Shown here: in pieces, positions 18,981 to 27,516 of the stretch
Layout of the letters: each line of letters starts with the position of its first letter
How positions within the stretch are numbered: the first letter of the stretch is position 1
Source of the DNA: a bacterium BMS3Abin15
Lineage (GTDB): Bacteria > Patescibacteriota > Minisyncoccia > Moranbacterales > 2-12-FULL-40-10
Assembly (NCBI GenBank): GCA_002923195.1
Contig: BDTH01000055.1
Coordinates: 1 to 34,418, forward strand
Length of the DNA: 34,418 nucleotides
Direction of reading: 5' to 3'
The notes under the pieces: generated by a model
The model's input: only the letters and a program-made list of their open reading frames with translations
Told to the model about the DNA's origin: nothing
The model's database searches: none
Position numbers and translations under genes: made by a program

Positions 18981-21350
18981 CTACTTGGAGAATAATTTAT
19001 CAAAATTCGCTTTAATAAATTTTTCTACTGACATTTTTCCGGCCAATCCCTTTTCAGTCCCAGACAAATTATTATAGATATCTTTAATGCTTTTTTGAAG
19101 ATTGCGAATCTCATTATAATCATAATCTTCTCCGACAACATATTCAGCGCCAAGGGTATGATAGGACCCTAACTTCATAAAGCTTCCCATTTTAATAGAG
19201 GAAACTTTATCATAATCTCCAGAAAACATATGAAATTTTTCATAAAGGCTACCTGTAATAACATTCCTATTGATTTCCGGAGCAACTTCCGCACTTGCTG
19301 ACACTATAGCTTCTGCATCAGCTCCACTATCTACCACACTATCGCTCTCTGGCCCAATGATAGAAACATGATCTCCATTTTCTGATGCGATGCCTCCTTG
19401 TGATTCTGTTTCTGGAGATGCTCCACTTTCCGAAAGATATCCTAATCCTTCAGAATCACCAACTTCTGTTATGCTTATATTTTCCGGATTGATATTTATT
19501 TCCGCTCCTGGATGGATCAAACTGGGAGGACCGCCGGGAAATTCATCGGCATTATTTTCTGCAAATTCAAGCGCCATCCTATGGGCAATTTGTCCAGAAT
19601 CAAAATTTACCCCTCCATGTAAGTCACTGTATTTGTCAATCATTTCCGGGTGGTTATTCAAATACTTTATTAATGTTCCTTCAAGGCTACTTCCTTTTTC
19701 AACTGTCAGTTCAACTGGAGCAGTGACATCAACTGGTTGCGGAACTATTTCAATTTGTTCTGGAGCAGATTCAGTTTCCAAGAAAGATTGTTCCGAGCTA
19801 GGTCCAGCCATAGATTCCGGGCTGGATCCCGTTGCTGTTTCTTCCCCTGCAGCAGAAACCGCTTCTTCTCCTCGAAAATGATCCATAATCTCCCTTCCTA
19901 TATAATGCCCGGCAATAGAAAGCGCAACACCAGAAGTAATAGCTCCTATTGTGCGCCACCTGGCGGCTAATTTTCTTTTTTCAATTTCTTTGTCAACGTT
20001 TTGTATCCTTTTATTAAGAATATTATTTAGCGATTCAAAGTCTATTTTTCCGTTATTCAATCTTGAAGTTTCCACATTACTTTCTGCCTTACTCCTTGCT
20101 CTTTTTTCCCTTCCTTTTTCAGCCCTAGCTTCAAACATTTGTTTGAATCCAATTGAGGAAGCGCTAACGCTGAATATTCTCATGGCGCCTATGGCCAATA
20201 CTCCGCCAGTAGCTACAACTCCTCCAACTGCCGAAGTTGCAAAACCGATACCCATCATTCCTATCCCGATTAAAAGCTTTTTCTTTCGCGGTAATCGGCG
20301 ATAACTATTTACTATGCCCTCGTAGCTGTTTTTTATTTTCTCGGGCCATTTCTTATTTTCTATTTTTTTGCCAACTCTTACATTTTCGAGATTTAAATAT
20401 TCAGTTCTTTGCAGCCAATCAGACATTATATCTGCCCCGGCTTCGTCGCCTGTTGTTTCCTTAATATAATCTTTATACTTACCTAGACTTTCTTTATACT
20501 CTTTTTTTGCCTCTTCATACTGATCATTAAATTTTCCCAGATCTACATCTTTATTTAAGCGAAAAACTTTCCTGAATACAGATATTTTCTTATCTCTTTC
20601 AAGGTCAAGTTTGACATACTTATCCCTAGCGGCCATTAATCTATCATCTAATTCTTCTAACTTATTATCACCATCCTTACCGCTCTCTCTTATTTCTTCA
20701 TTTACTTCTTCTACTTCTTCAGGAAAGTGCCTACTTATTTCTTCATTTGCTTTTTCTTTTCTTTCTTTTTCCGTTTCTTCAGATGATCTTACTTCGGAAA
20801 CAGTTTCTTTCTTCTTTTTTTCTTCTAGTGTTTTTGTTTCCTTTACCTTACTTATTTTTTCCGATTTTGTATCGGTTTTATTCGCCGAATCTTCTTTTTT
20901 TTCCGGCTTACCTCTTTTTTTTTGCAATTCACTAATAATCTCCTCGTTGGCTATTTCTATTTTTTCATAGACTTTCTTTTTTTCATTCCCATTTAGATTT
21001 TTGATATAATCCGTATGGATATTAATTTTCCATTTTCTCATTTGCTCGCCGTTTTTTATCTTTTCTAGTCTCGACTTTTTAAGCGTATCTATCGTATCAA
21101 GAGCAATTTCCAGCTCCTGTTCATTTCCAGCTTCTAGATTATTAAGTTTTTTGAGAAGTTGGTCTTCAACATCCTTTTTCAACTTTAAAATCTCTTTATT
21201 TTTTTTATCTTTTTCGCTCTGTCCTGCCGTTCCTTCAATATTAAGATCCCCAAGCTGTTCAGCAATGGAGTTATTTGCACGTTTTTCATCGCCTTCAGTA
21301 CTATAGATTGTGTCGTTTTCTGGCTCTGTTTCTTTTCTAACTATAATCAT
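18981..21350 (-). CDS. Large coiled-coil membrane protein, unknown function
   Basis: 789 aa; long charged N-terminal coiled coil, two hydrophobic regions, Ser/Glu-rich linker and C-terminal domain. Confidence 0.75.
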   Translation of the reverse strand: MIIVRKETEPENDTIYSTEGDEKRANNSIAEQLGDLNIEGTAGQSEKDKKNKEILKLKKDVEDQLLKKLNNLEAGNEQELEIALDTIDTLKKSRLEKIKNGEQMRKWKINIHTDYIKNLNGNEKKKVYEKIEIANEEIISELQKKRGKPEKKEDSANKTDTKSEKISKVKETKTLEEKKKKETVSEVRSSEETEKERKEKANEEISRHFPEEVEEVNEEIRESGKDGDNKLEELDDRLMAARDKYVKLDLERDKKISVFRKVFRLNKDVDLGKFNDQYEEAKKEYKESLGKYKDYIKETTGDEAGADIMSDWLQRTEYLNLENVRVGKKIENKKWPEKIKNSYEGIVNSYRRLPRKKKLLIGIGMMGIGFATSAVGGVVATGGVLAIGAMRIFSVSASSIGFKQMFEARAEKGREKRARSKAESNVETSRLNNGKIDFESLNNILNKRIQNVDKEIEKRKLAARWRTIGAITSGVALSIAGHYIGREIMDHFRGEEAVSAAGEETATGSSPESMAGPSSEQSFLETESAPEQIEIVPQPVDVTAPVELTVEKGSSLEGTLIKYLNNHPEMIDKYSDLHGGVNFDSGQIAHRMALEFAENNADEFPGGPPSLIHPGAEININPENISITEVGDSEGLGYLSESGASPETESQGGIASENGDHVSIIGPESDSVVDSGADAEAIVSASAEVAPEINRNVITGSLYEKFHMFSGDYDKVSSIKMGSFMKLGSYHTLGAEYVVGEDYDYNEIRNLQKSIKDIYNNLSGTEKGLAGKMSVEKFIKANFDKLFSK

Positions 21351-21415
21351 GATTAATTATATGAATTTAATTTGAATTAATTATAACACAGGCCTCATAT
21401 GCTTACTATCAAAAA

Positions 21416-21445
21416 TTGTGATAACAAGCGAGATTATGGTATAAT
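21416..21445 (+). promoter_or_regulatory. Sigma70-like promoter
   Basis: TTGTGA, N18, TATAAT upstream of the CDS at 21487. Confidence 0.5.
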
Positions 21446-21486
21446 TGCAGGGTATTTTTGAATATTAACCAAATCAATAAAATAAA

Positions 21487-23280
21487 ATGAATTTTCTCAA
21501 GAAATACTCCTCTCTTTTTGTCATAATAACTCTCGCTATTGTCTTATTTATCTCTATCATTGTTTCTTATCAGGAGTCAACTACATTTGATGAAAAGGCG
21601 CATATCGTAGCAGGTTATTCCTATGTAAAATATAATGATATGCGGCTTAATCCGGAACATCCGCCATTGCTTAAAGATATAGCAGGAGCTCCCCTTTTAT
21701 TAATGGACATTGATTTCCCGGACAAAAATGCACTATGGACAGATGGAGTCAATGAACAATGGAGCCTAGGAGACGAATTTATTAATTCCAACAATGTTGA
21801 CAAGGTTACTTTTTGGTCACGCTTTCCACTCATACTCATAGCCTTGCTTCTGGGATTTTTCATATTTCAGTGGACCAAAGAATTGGCTGGTACGGTTGCT
21901 GGTCTTTTTGCCTTAGTTTTATATTCTTTCGATCCTAATGTTTTGGGACATAATCATTACGTTACTACCGACATTGGAATCGCTGCTTTTATTTTTATCT
22001 CTTTCTACTTCTTTATTAAATTTCTTAAAAAGCCCAGCTGGAGAAATACCATCTTAGCTGGAATATTCTTGGGATTGGCACAACTTACAAAATTTTCCGC
22101 CGTGCTTCTATTTCCATTTTTCGCCTTAGTTATACTAATCTACGCTATGTCAAGAAAGAAGCCCGGATTTGTAAAAACATCCAACCTAAGGTTCAGGCTT
22201 GAAAATTTATGGAACTACATTGGAAAATACGTTCTCATAGCCGTAATTTGTTTTGCTGCAATCTGGATTCTATATTACTTGAATACATTTAACATGCCCT
22301 CAGATAAAATTGATGCAGTTGCTGATTGGGCGCTAACCAGTAAGGAAATAGGAGAAATAGCAAAAACAGTCATCGCAAATGTCAGTGGCGTAGCATTCTT
22401 CAAGCCCGTTGGCGCATATATGCTGGGTGTAGCCATGGTTTTTGCCAGAGTGGCAGGAGGAAATACTTACTATTTTCTCGGAAACGTTTCTAATGACGCA
22501 TCCCCCCTATATTTCCCACTGGTATTTTTAATAAAAGAAACTCTGCCCTTCCTGTTTTTATTATTATTCACTTCCCTGTATGCATTTTTTCAGATAATGG
22601 CAAATGTGCTCAGTAGAAAAGGAAATATAATCAAGAAAGTGTGGGAAGTATTAAGCGACTATTTAAGGACTGGCGTAGCTCAATATTCGATGTTTGGGTT
22701 TATTGCCTTATATTCATTTTTGAGCATTACTGGCAATTTAAACATCGGCTTCCGTCATCTTTTTCCCATTATGCCTTTTCTCTATGTTCTGATTGCTAAG
22801 AAAGTGTTTGATTTTCTAAAGAATATACGTTCTGAGAGTACTAGAAAAGTTTTCAATATTATTTTAGTAGTATTTGTTATTTGGATAGTTTTAATCCCTG
22901 TTGTTAGTTTTCCTAGCTACCTGTCCTATTTCAATGAACTGGTTGGCGGACCCAAAAACGGATACAAGTATGTTACTGATTCTAATGTAGATTGGGGGCA
23001 GGACTTAAAAAGATTACGGGATTGGGTTGAGGAAAATAATGTTGATAAGATCCGTGTTGACTATTTCGGCGGCTCTAGCCCAGAGTATTACTTGGGGGAT
23101 AAATATATTTCTTGGCACTCCAACTACGAACCGGAATCCGGGTGGTATGCAATTTCGATAAACTTTTTACAGGGCAACATTCACGAAAAAAGAGCGGCGG
23201 GAGAACAAGATTACAAATGGACATTAGATTATACTCCCATCCGCGTCGGTGATTCGATATTTGTGTATTATGTGAAATAG
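21487..23280 (+). CDS. GT39/PMT-like polytopic glycosyltransferase
   Basis: 597 aa; TTFDEKAHIVAGYSYVKYNDMRLNPEHPPLLKDIA, multiple TM helices, DSNVDWGQDLKRL. Confidence 0.8.
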   Translation: MNFLKKYSSLFVIITLAIVLFISIIVSYQESTTFDEKAHIVAGYSYVKYNDMRLNPEHPPLLKDIAGAPLLLMDIDFPDKNALWTDGVNEQWSLGDEFINSNNVDKVTFWSRFPLILIALLLGFFIFQWTKELAGTVAGLFALVLYSFDPNVLGHNHYVTTDIGIAAFIFISFYFFIKFLKKPSWRNTILAGIFLGLAQLTKFSAVLLFPFFALVILIYAMSRKKPGFVKTSNLRFRLENLWNYIGKYVLIAVICFAAIWILYYLNTFNMPSDKIDAVADWALTSKEIGEIAKTVIANVSGVAFFKPVGAYMLGVAMVFARVAGGNTYYFLGNVSNDASPLYFPLVFLIKETLPFLFLLLFTSLYAFFQIMANVLSRKGNIIKKVWEVLSDYLRTGVAQYSMFGFIALYSFLSITGNLNIGFRHLFPIMPFLYVLIAKKVFDFLKNIRSESTRKVFNIILVVFVIWIVLIPVVSFPSYLSYFNELVGGPKNGYKYVTDSNVDWGQDLKRLRDWVEENNVDKIRVDYFGGSSPEYYLGDKYISWHSNYEPESGWYAISINFLQGNIHEKRAAGEQDYKWTLDYTPIRVGDSIFVYYVK

Positions 23281-23290
23281 TTTTTTATAG

Positions 23291-23344
23291 AAAACACCTA
23301 CGTAGTTTTTATCCGCCCTTGGCGGAAACCACGTAGGTGTTTTA
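23291..23344 (+). terminator. Long hairpin terminator
   Basis: aaaacacctacgt...acgtaggtgtttt with inner atccgcccttggcgga. Confidence 0.65.
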
Positions 23345-23454
23345 ATTTAGGTCATAATAACATTACAGGTGGTACAGCATGGAAGCACTGTTCCGGACTG
23401 CAAGGAAAGAGTATCAGCCGCAGAGTCATGTGCCGGCCTGTATTCGATGTGTAC

Positions 23455-23625
23455 TTAATCACAGCCATCTTTGCTTCCATCATGATATTTTTTCGCAAGC
23501 AATTCTTTATGACGCTCCACGCAACAGCCTTTGTCCGCAAGCTTATGCGCTTTGCAATCATGCATATGCAAACGGCCGCTGCATATAGTGCAATACTGTT
23601 TTGGGCACGTACATTCGTCTTGCAT
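23455..23625 (-). CDS. 56-aa Cys/His-rich small protein, putative metal-binding
   Basis: ATG 23623-23625 to TAA 23455-23457: MQDECTCPKQYCTICSGRLHMHDCKAHKLADKGCCVERHKELLAKKYHDGSKDGCD. Purine-rich RBS ggggagggaatt upstream. Below the ORF-track cutoff. Confidence 0.72.
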   Translation of the reverse strand: MQDECTCPKQYCTICSGRLHMHDCKAHKLADKGCCVERHKELLAKKYHDGSKDGCD

Positions 23626-23747
23626 AATTCCCTCCCCTTGTATCGGATTTTAAATGACCATTTTTAATTTCAGTAAAGCCTATCATAAAAAAAATTCCCG
23701 TGTCAAGGGACTAAAATCGGATTGAAATCGCAAAACTAATTAAAGAA

Positions 23748-24665
23748 TTATTCTTCGGTATCTTTTTTATTATCTTGTCCGACGCGCTCCGCGGTCGGAT
23801 CCCCGACCTTGTCTTTGTCGAGCGTCGGGGCTTCCTCATCACTATTTTTTACCTTATAATAAATTTTATTTTCTACCCTTAGGTCAACATATTCCAGTTC
23901 TTTTTTTATTTCGTCGGTTATTTTTTGCTCCAGGAAAGTCTTAAGAGTTCGAATGGATTGATCCAGTGGAATCTGAGAGCTAAGATGGATATCCCAGCCA
24001 TCATTTGTGTTGATTTTAATCACTTCAGATAACTTAGTCGTAGTGCTGTACTCATCTGAAATTTTAATATTCAATTCCCTTTTAAGTTTTTCCCTTATTT
24101 CGGTCACAAACTTTACATAATCCTCATCCAATATTTTTTCTCCGATATCAATAGGCTTAGCGCTCATATCAACCAACCTGACTAGGTTGTTTTCCTTAAT
24201 TTCCCTGGATTCAAAGTCAGCCCAAGCGTAAGCATAGCCCTGTTCATCAATAATATAGCAAGGCCCTTTGGAGCACCAAAGAATTAATGATTCTCTTTCT
24301 TCTATTTTGACATTTATAGTATCGGGAAAATTCTTTTCAACCTCTACCTGTCTTATTTTTTTAAATTCACCTGCCAACTCTTTTTTTATTTTTCCGCTTA
24401 GCACAAGCAGGAAATTATCTTTGGGAAATATCCATAAATATTTTCCGTCCAAAAGAGACTCCAGTTTGTTGTAAACTTTTTCGTATTCCAATTCTTCCAC
24501 GCCCTCTAGGTTCAAATAATTAACTCGAAGAAAAAGCGAGAAAATAAGAATATAAATTACTACCCCTGCGAAAGCAAAAAGAAGAAAGAAATAGACAATT
24601 TTAAAAAAAAGCGATTGCCCCTCCCTTTTTTTTACTGATATTCTTTTTTGGGGTTGACTAAGCAT
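23748..24665 (-). CDS. ftsQ: FtsQ-like cell division protein (POTRA domain)
   Basis: 305 aa; single N-terminal TM, VNYLNLEGVEELEYEKV, VEVEKNFPDTINVKIEERESLILW, YIIDEQGYAY. Confidence 0.82.
   Translation of the reverse strand: MLSQPQKRISVKKREGQSLFFKIVYFFLLFAFAGVVIYILIFSLFLRVNYLNLEGVEELEYEKVYNKLESLLDGKYLWIFPKDNFLLVLSGKIKKELAGEFKKIRQVEVEKNFPDTINVKIEERESLILWCSKGPCYIIDEQGYAYAWADFESREIKENNLVRLVDMSAKPIDIGEKILDEDYVKFVTEIREKLKRELNIKISDEYSTTTKLSEVIKINTNDGWDIHLSSQIPLDQSIRTLKTFLEQKITDEIKKELEYVDLRVENKIYYKVKNSDEEAPTLDKDKVGDPTAERVGQDNKKDTEE
23776..23830. repeat. Tandem palindromes inside the ftsQ 3' end
   Basis: tccgac-gcgctccgcg-gtcgga followed by ccccgac...gtcgggg; encodes APTLDKDKVGDPTAERVGQ. Confidence 0.75.
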
Positions 24666-24696
24666 AATACTAATGATGCAAATCTTATGTTTTTAT

Positions 24697-25105
24697 CCCC
24701 CTCTCCCCTAGGGAGAGGGCTGGGGTGAGGGTTCATATAAATTCTTCTATTCTTAATAAGGTTCCCTCTAGATTATTATTAATATCATTATTCCAAAACC
24801 TCAAAACTTTAAAACCTTTATTTTTCAATAAATTACTTCTTTCCCTATCATATCTTTCATTATTTTCTTCTTTGTGCTGCCAACCATCTAATTCAATGAT
24901 TAACTTCTTTTCCAAACATATAAAATCTACTACATATTTACCTATGGGATATTGCCTTCTGAATTTCAAGTTATTGAAACTTCTATTTTTTAATCTTGAC
25001 CAAAAAATAACCTCTTGGGGTGTTGAATTTTTTCTTAGGTTTCTAGCTAGCTTTATTTTATCTTCCCTCATCTGTCTTTCGGACATCTTCTCCCAAAAGG
25101 AGAAG
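24697..25105 (-). mobile_element. Putative single-gene mobile element: DUF559 nuclease bounded by palindromic ends
   Basis: Left end 24697-24733 and right end 25065-25105 match, in order and orientation, the halves of the repeat at 27332-27423. Confidence 0.6.
24733..25086 (-). CDS. DUF559 (Vsr-like PD-(D/E)xK) endonuclease domain protein
   Basis: 117 aa; LRKNSTPQEVIFWSRLKNRSFNNLKFRRQYPIGKYVVDFICLEKKLIIELDGWQH. Confidence 0.92.
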   Translation of the reverse strand: MSERQMREDKIKLARNLRKNSTPQEVIFWSRLKNRSFNNLKFRRQYPIGKYVVDFICLEKKLIIELDGWQHKEENNERYDRERSNLLKNKGFKVLRFWNNDINNNLEGTLLRIEEFI

Positions 25106-25116
25106 AGGAATTAAGT

Positions 25117-26031
25117 TTATAGATTTAGTAATAGGTTTTCCAATATCAATCTTGTATTGGCATTGGTATTTTTAATTTCATCCAAACTTTTTTCTATTTT
25201 TTCGATAACCTTAAAAAGCCGAATGTCTTTCTGTGCCGGATCGTGAAGCGACCATATCCAAAGCTCCATTTTTTTTATCGCTCCTGAAATATCCTTAGAA
25301 AGTTCTTCGGCCATCTTAAGACGCTGGTTAATTCCAGCTTTCGGTAAAGACCTTAGTTTCTTTAAAGCATCTGTTCGCAAGTCAAATTCTTCTTCATCTT
25401 TGTTCATCCTAATTGCCAGACCTGGACGACCAAGTGAGAGTGAGATAATTTCGTCACTGGCAGACGACTTTTCCTTTATTTCATTTGCGGGGACTAAATT
25501 AAATTTAATCTTCTGACATCTTGATTTTACTGTCGGCAAAATTTTTCCTTCTTCGTGAGTAACCAAAACTATAATTGATGTTTCATTCGGTTCTTCTAGA
25601 GTTTTAAGCAACGCGTTCTGCGATTCTTCCGTCATTCTGTGAGCATTGTTGACGATTAATACTTTATATTCTCCCTTATATGGAAAAAGAGAGAGTTTTT
25701 TTTGGATTTCTCGCACTTTCTCAATTTTTATATCCATTTCTCTTATTACTCCCTTTTTCTCTTCAATCTCCGGCTCTAGAATAATCAAATCTGGCAAGAT
25801 AGCATTTTTGTCATTTACTTTCATACTACTGAGTATTGAAGCAAATGACTGTCTGGTCATAATACCTTTGGCGAATATTTTAGCAATAGCAAGCTTACCT
25901 ACGCTCTCTGGTCCAGAAAAAAGATAGACATGGCTTATTTTGCCGCTTTTTATAATTCTTTCTAATAATTTAACTGCATTATTATTGCCGATGAACATGC
26001 CATTTTTATCTAGAGCGAAGCGAGTAGTCAT
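25117..26031 (-). CDS. holB: DNA polymerase III delta' subunit-like protein
   Basis: 304 aa; SHVYLFSGPESVGKLAIAKIFA, YKVLIVNNAHRMTEESQNALLKTLEEPNETSIIVLVT. Confidence 0.88.
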   Translation of the reverse strand: MTTRFALDKNGMFIGNNNAVKLLERIIKSGKISHVYLFSGPESVGKLAIAKIFAKGIMTRQSFASILSSMKVNDKNAILPDLIILEPEIEEKKGVIREMDIKIEKVREIQKKLSLFPYKGEYKVLIVNNAHRMTEESQNALLKTLEEPNETSIIVLVTHEEGKILPTVKSRCQKIKFNLVPANEIKEKSSASDEIISLSLGRPGLAIRMNKDEEEFDLRTDALKKLRSLPKAGINQRLKMAEELSKDISGAIKKMELWIWSLHDPAQKDIRLFKVIEKIEKSLDEIKNTNANTRLILENLLLNL

Positions 26032-26042
26032 AAAAATGAGCC

Positions 26043-26176
26043 ATCCCGCACCAATTCTCTATATTAAACTTATGCTAACCCCAGCCAAGCCGCAGTCGAT
26101 TCCGTGGTAAAACTATTCTTCTTCGCCACCGCCCTTGGCGGGGTCCCGCCGTGGCGGGAGAATTTGGTGCTGGGAT
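26043..26176. repeat. 134-bp structured intergenic repeat, copy 1
   Basis: Terminal arms atcccgcaccaattct / agaatttggtgctggga; core aagccgcagtcgattccgtgg and cgccaccgcccttggcggggtcccgccgtggcggg shared with 31953-32086. Confidence 0.8.
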
Positions 26177-26183
26177 AATTATC

Positions 26184-27455
26184 TTATTTATTAATTATGT
26201 AATTTATATATTTTATAAGTTCATTCTTGAATTTTTCTTTTGAAAATTTCTCCGCCCTTTGCCTGATAACCTCTTTGTCATATTTTTCCTCATTTTTAAT
26301 AAATTTTCTTACTCCATCAGCCAAAACTTCGGGTGTTTGAGCGCCAAAAAATTCTCCGGTAACTCCTTCTTGTACAACTTCCATTGCTCCACCTTTTTTA
26401 TAAGCGACAATGGGAACTCCGTAACTCATAGCTTCAACCATAGTGATGCCGAAGTCATCCTCAGCTGGAAAAATAAATGCTCGAGCACCAGCATAGTATC
26501 GACTGATTTTGTCGTCGTTTTGCCACCCCAGAACTTTAACATTTTCTCCCGCAATCTTACGCAGATATTTTTCTTGCCTCCCTTCACCGATAACAACTAA
26601 CGGCAACTCTAATTTATTAAACGCTTCTATTGCCAAATCAACCTTTTTGTACGGAATCAGACGGGAAACAATTAGGAAATATTTGTCATTTTGAGCATTA
26701 ATAGCTGGTGGACCCGCCCGCCGCGCCACATCGGAGCGTAGCGATGGCGTTGCGGGCGGGTATATAATCTTGCTTTCTCTCCGATAATATTTTCTAATCC
26801 TCTCCTGGGTGTATTTTGAATTAGCAATCAGATAATCCGGTCGATCAGCCGCTTGGCGGTCCCAAATGCGAATATAATTTAGAATGGGACGAATAAAAAA
26901 AATTTCCAATTTACTTTGAACTTTGAACTTTGAACTTTGAATTTCACGAATATATCTTTCGTTATAATCCCAGACATAGCGCATCGGGGAATGGAGATAA
27001 GCAATGTGAATAGTATTGAGCTTAGTTACGATTCCTTTACTCCAAGCGCCAGAAGAGGAAATTACTAAATTAAATTCGCGAAGGTCAAATGTTTCTGGCG
27101 CAGTAGGAATGAAAGGCAAAAGTAGCCCATGCCTCTTTCGCATAAATTTAGGAAACTTTTGCAGAAAAGAAGTGTGAATTTCCTTATCCTTAAATTTACC
27201 TTTCATTCTTTCCTGATCATGAAGCAAGGTATAAATCGGCGCTTCTGGAAACATTTCGCAAAGCACCTCTAAAACTTTCTCTGCCCCGCCGTATTGGGTA
27301 AGAAAATCATGTACAAGCGCTATGCGCAACTCCCCCTCTCCCTCTGGGAGAGGGTTGGGGTGAGGGTTATTGTTTGACACTCCCTCATCCGCCCTGCGGG
27401 CACCTTCTCCCATAGGGAGAAGGGATTTGTTTTGTTGTGCTTGACTTTTTTGCAT
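26184..27455 (-). CDS. GT4 glycosyltransferase; true start may be TTG near 27330 (MRIALVHDF)
   Basis: 423 aa; RIALVHDFLTQYGGAEKVLEVL, GEGRQEKYLRKIA, EDDFGITMVEAMSYGVPIVAY. Confidence 0.87.
   Translation of the reverse strand: MQKSQAQQNKSLLPMGEGARRADEGVSNNNPHPNPLPEGEGELRIALVHDFLTQYGGAEKVLEVLCEMFPEAPIYTLLHDQERMKGKFKDKEIHTSFLQKFPKFMRKRHGLLLPFIPTAPETFDLREFNLVISSSGAWSKGIVTKLNTIHIAYLHSPMRYVWDYNERYIREIQSSKFKVQSKLEIFFIRPILNYIRIWDRQAADRPDYLIANSKYTQERIRKYYRRESKIIYPPATPSLRSDVARRAGPPAINAQNDKYFLIVSRLIPYKKVDLAIEAFNKLELPLVVIGEGRQEKYLRKIAGENVKVLGWQNDDKISRYYAGARAFIFPAEDDFGITMVEAMSYGVPIVAYKKGGAMEVVQEGVTGEFFGAQTPEVLADGVRKFIKNEEKYDKEVIRQRAEKFSKEKFKNELIKYINYIINK
26712..26762. repeat. Palindromic element inside the GT4 gene
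   Basis: acccgcccgccgcgccacatcggagcgtagcgatggcgttgcgggcgggta, encoding YPPATPSLRSDVARRAGPP. Confidence 0.8.
27332..27423. repeat. 92-bp MITE-like repeat carrying both ends of the DUF559 element
   Basis: Left 27332-27368 and right 27382-27423 separated by 13 bp; encodes SLLPMGEGARRADEGVSNNNPHPNPLPEGEGE at the 5' end of the GT4 ORF. Confidence 0.75.
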
Positions 27456-27469
27456 AGATGTGCTATATT
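27441..27469 (+). promoter_or_regulatory. Sigma70-like promoter
   Basis: TTGACT (27441-27446), N17, TATATT (27464-27469) upstream of the CDS at 27517. Confidence 0.6.
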
Positions 27470-27516
27470 AACCCGAACTATTAAGTTCACAAATTTTAGT
27501 TCTTTAGGGAGAAAAC

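Noticed and set aside
19390-19881. 163-aa plus-strand ORF and neighbours 19951-20304, 20611-20970
   Set aside because: Antisense to the 789-aa coiled-coil gene; low-complexity Ser/Phe-rich shadow translations.
23291-23344. Long palindrome after the GT39 gene as a mobile element
   Set aside because: Position, perfect outer stem and flanking A/T runs fit an intrinsic terminator better; no second copy noticed.
23352-23667. ORFs 23352-23561(-), 23379-23588(+) and 23428-23667(+)
   Set aside because: No convincing RBS or family resemblance; the 56-aa Cys/His-rich frame explains the region better.
26043-26176. T-box or tRNA-like interpretation of the 134-bp repeat
   Set aside because: The ggtggc/gggacc segments are vaguely suggestive, but no specifier loop, antiterminator or tRNA cloverleaf could be drawn.
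26914-26943. CRISPR-like short repeats
   Set aside because: Contiguous 7-9-bp microrepeats without spacers, inside a coding frame; no CRISPR array or cas gene seen.
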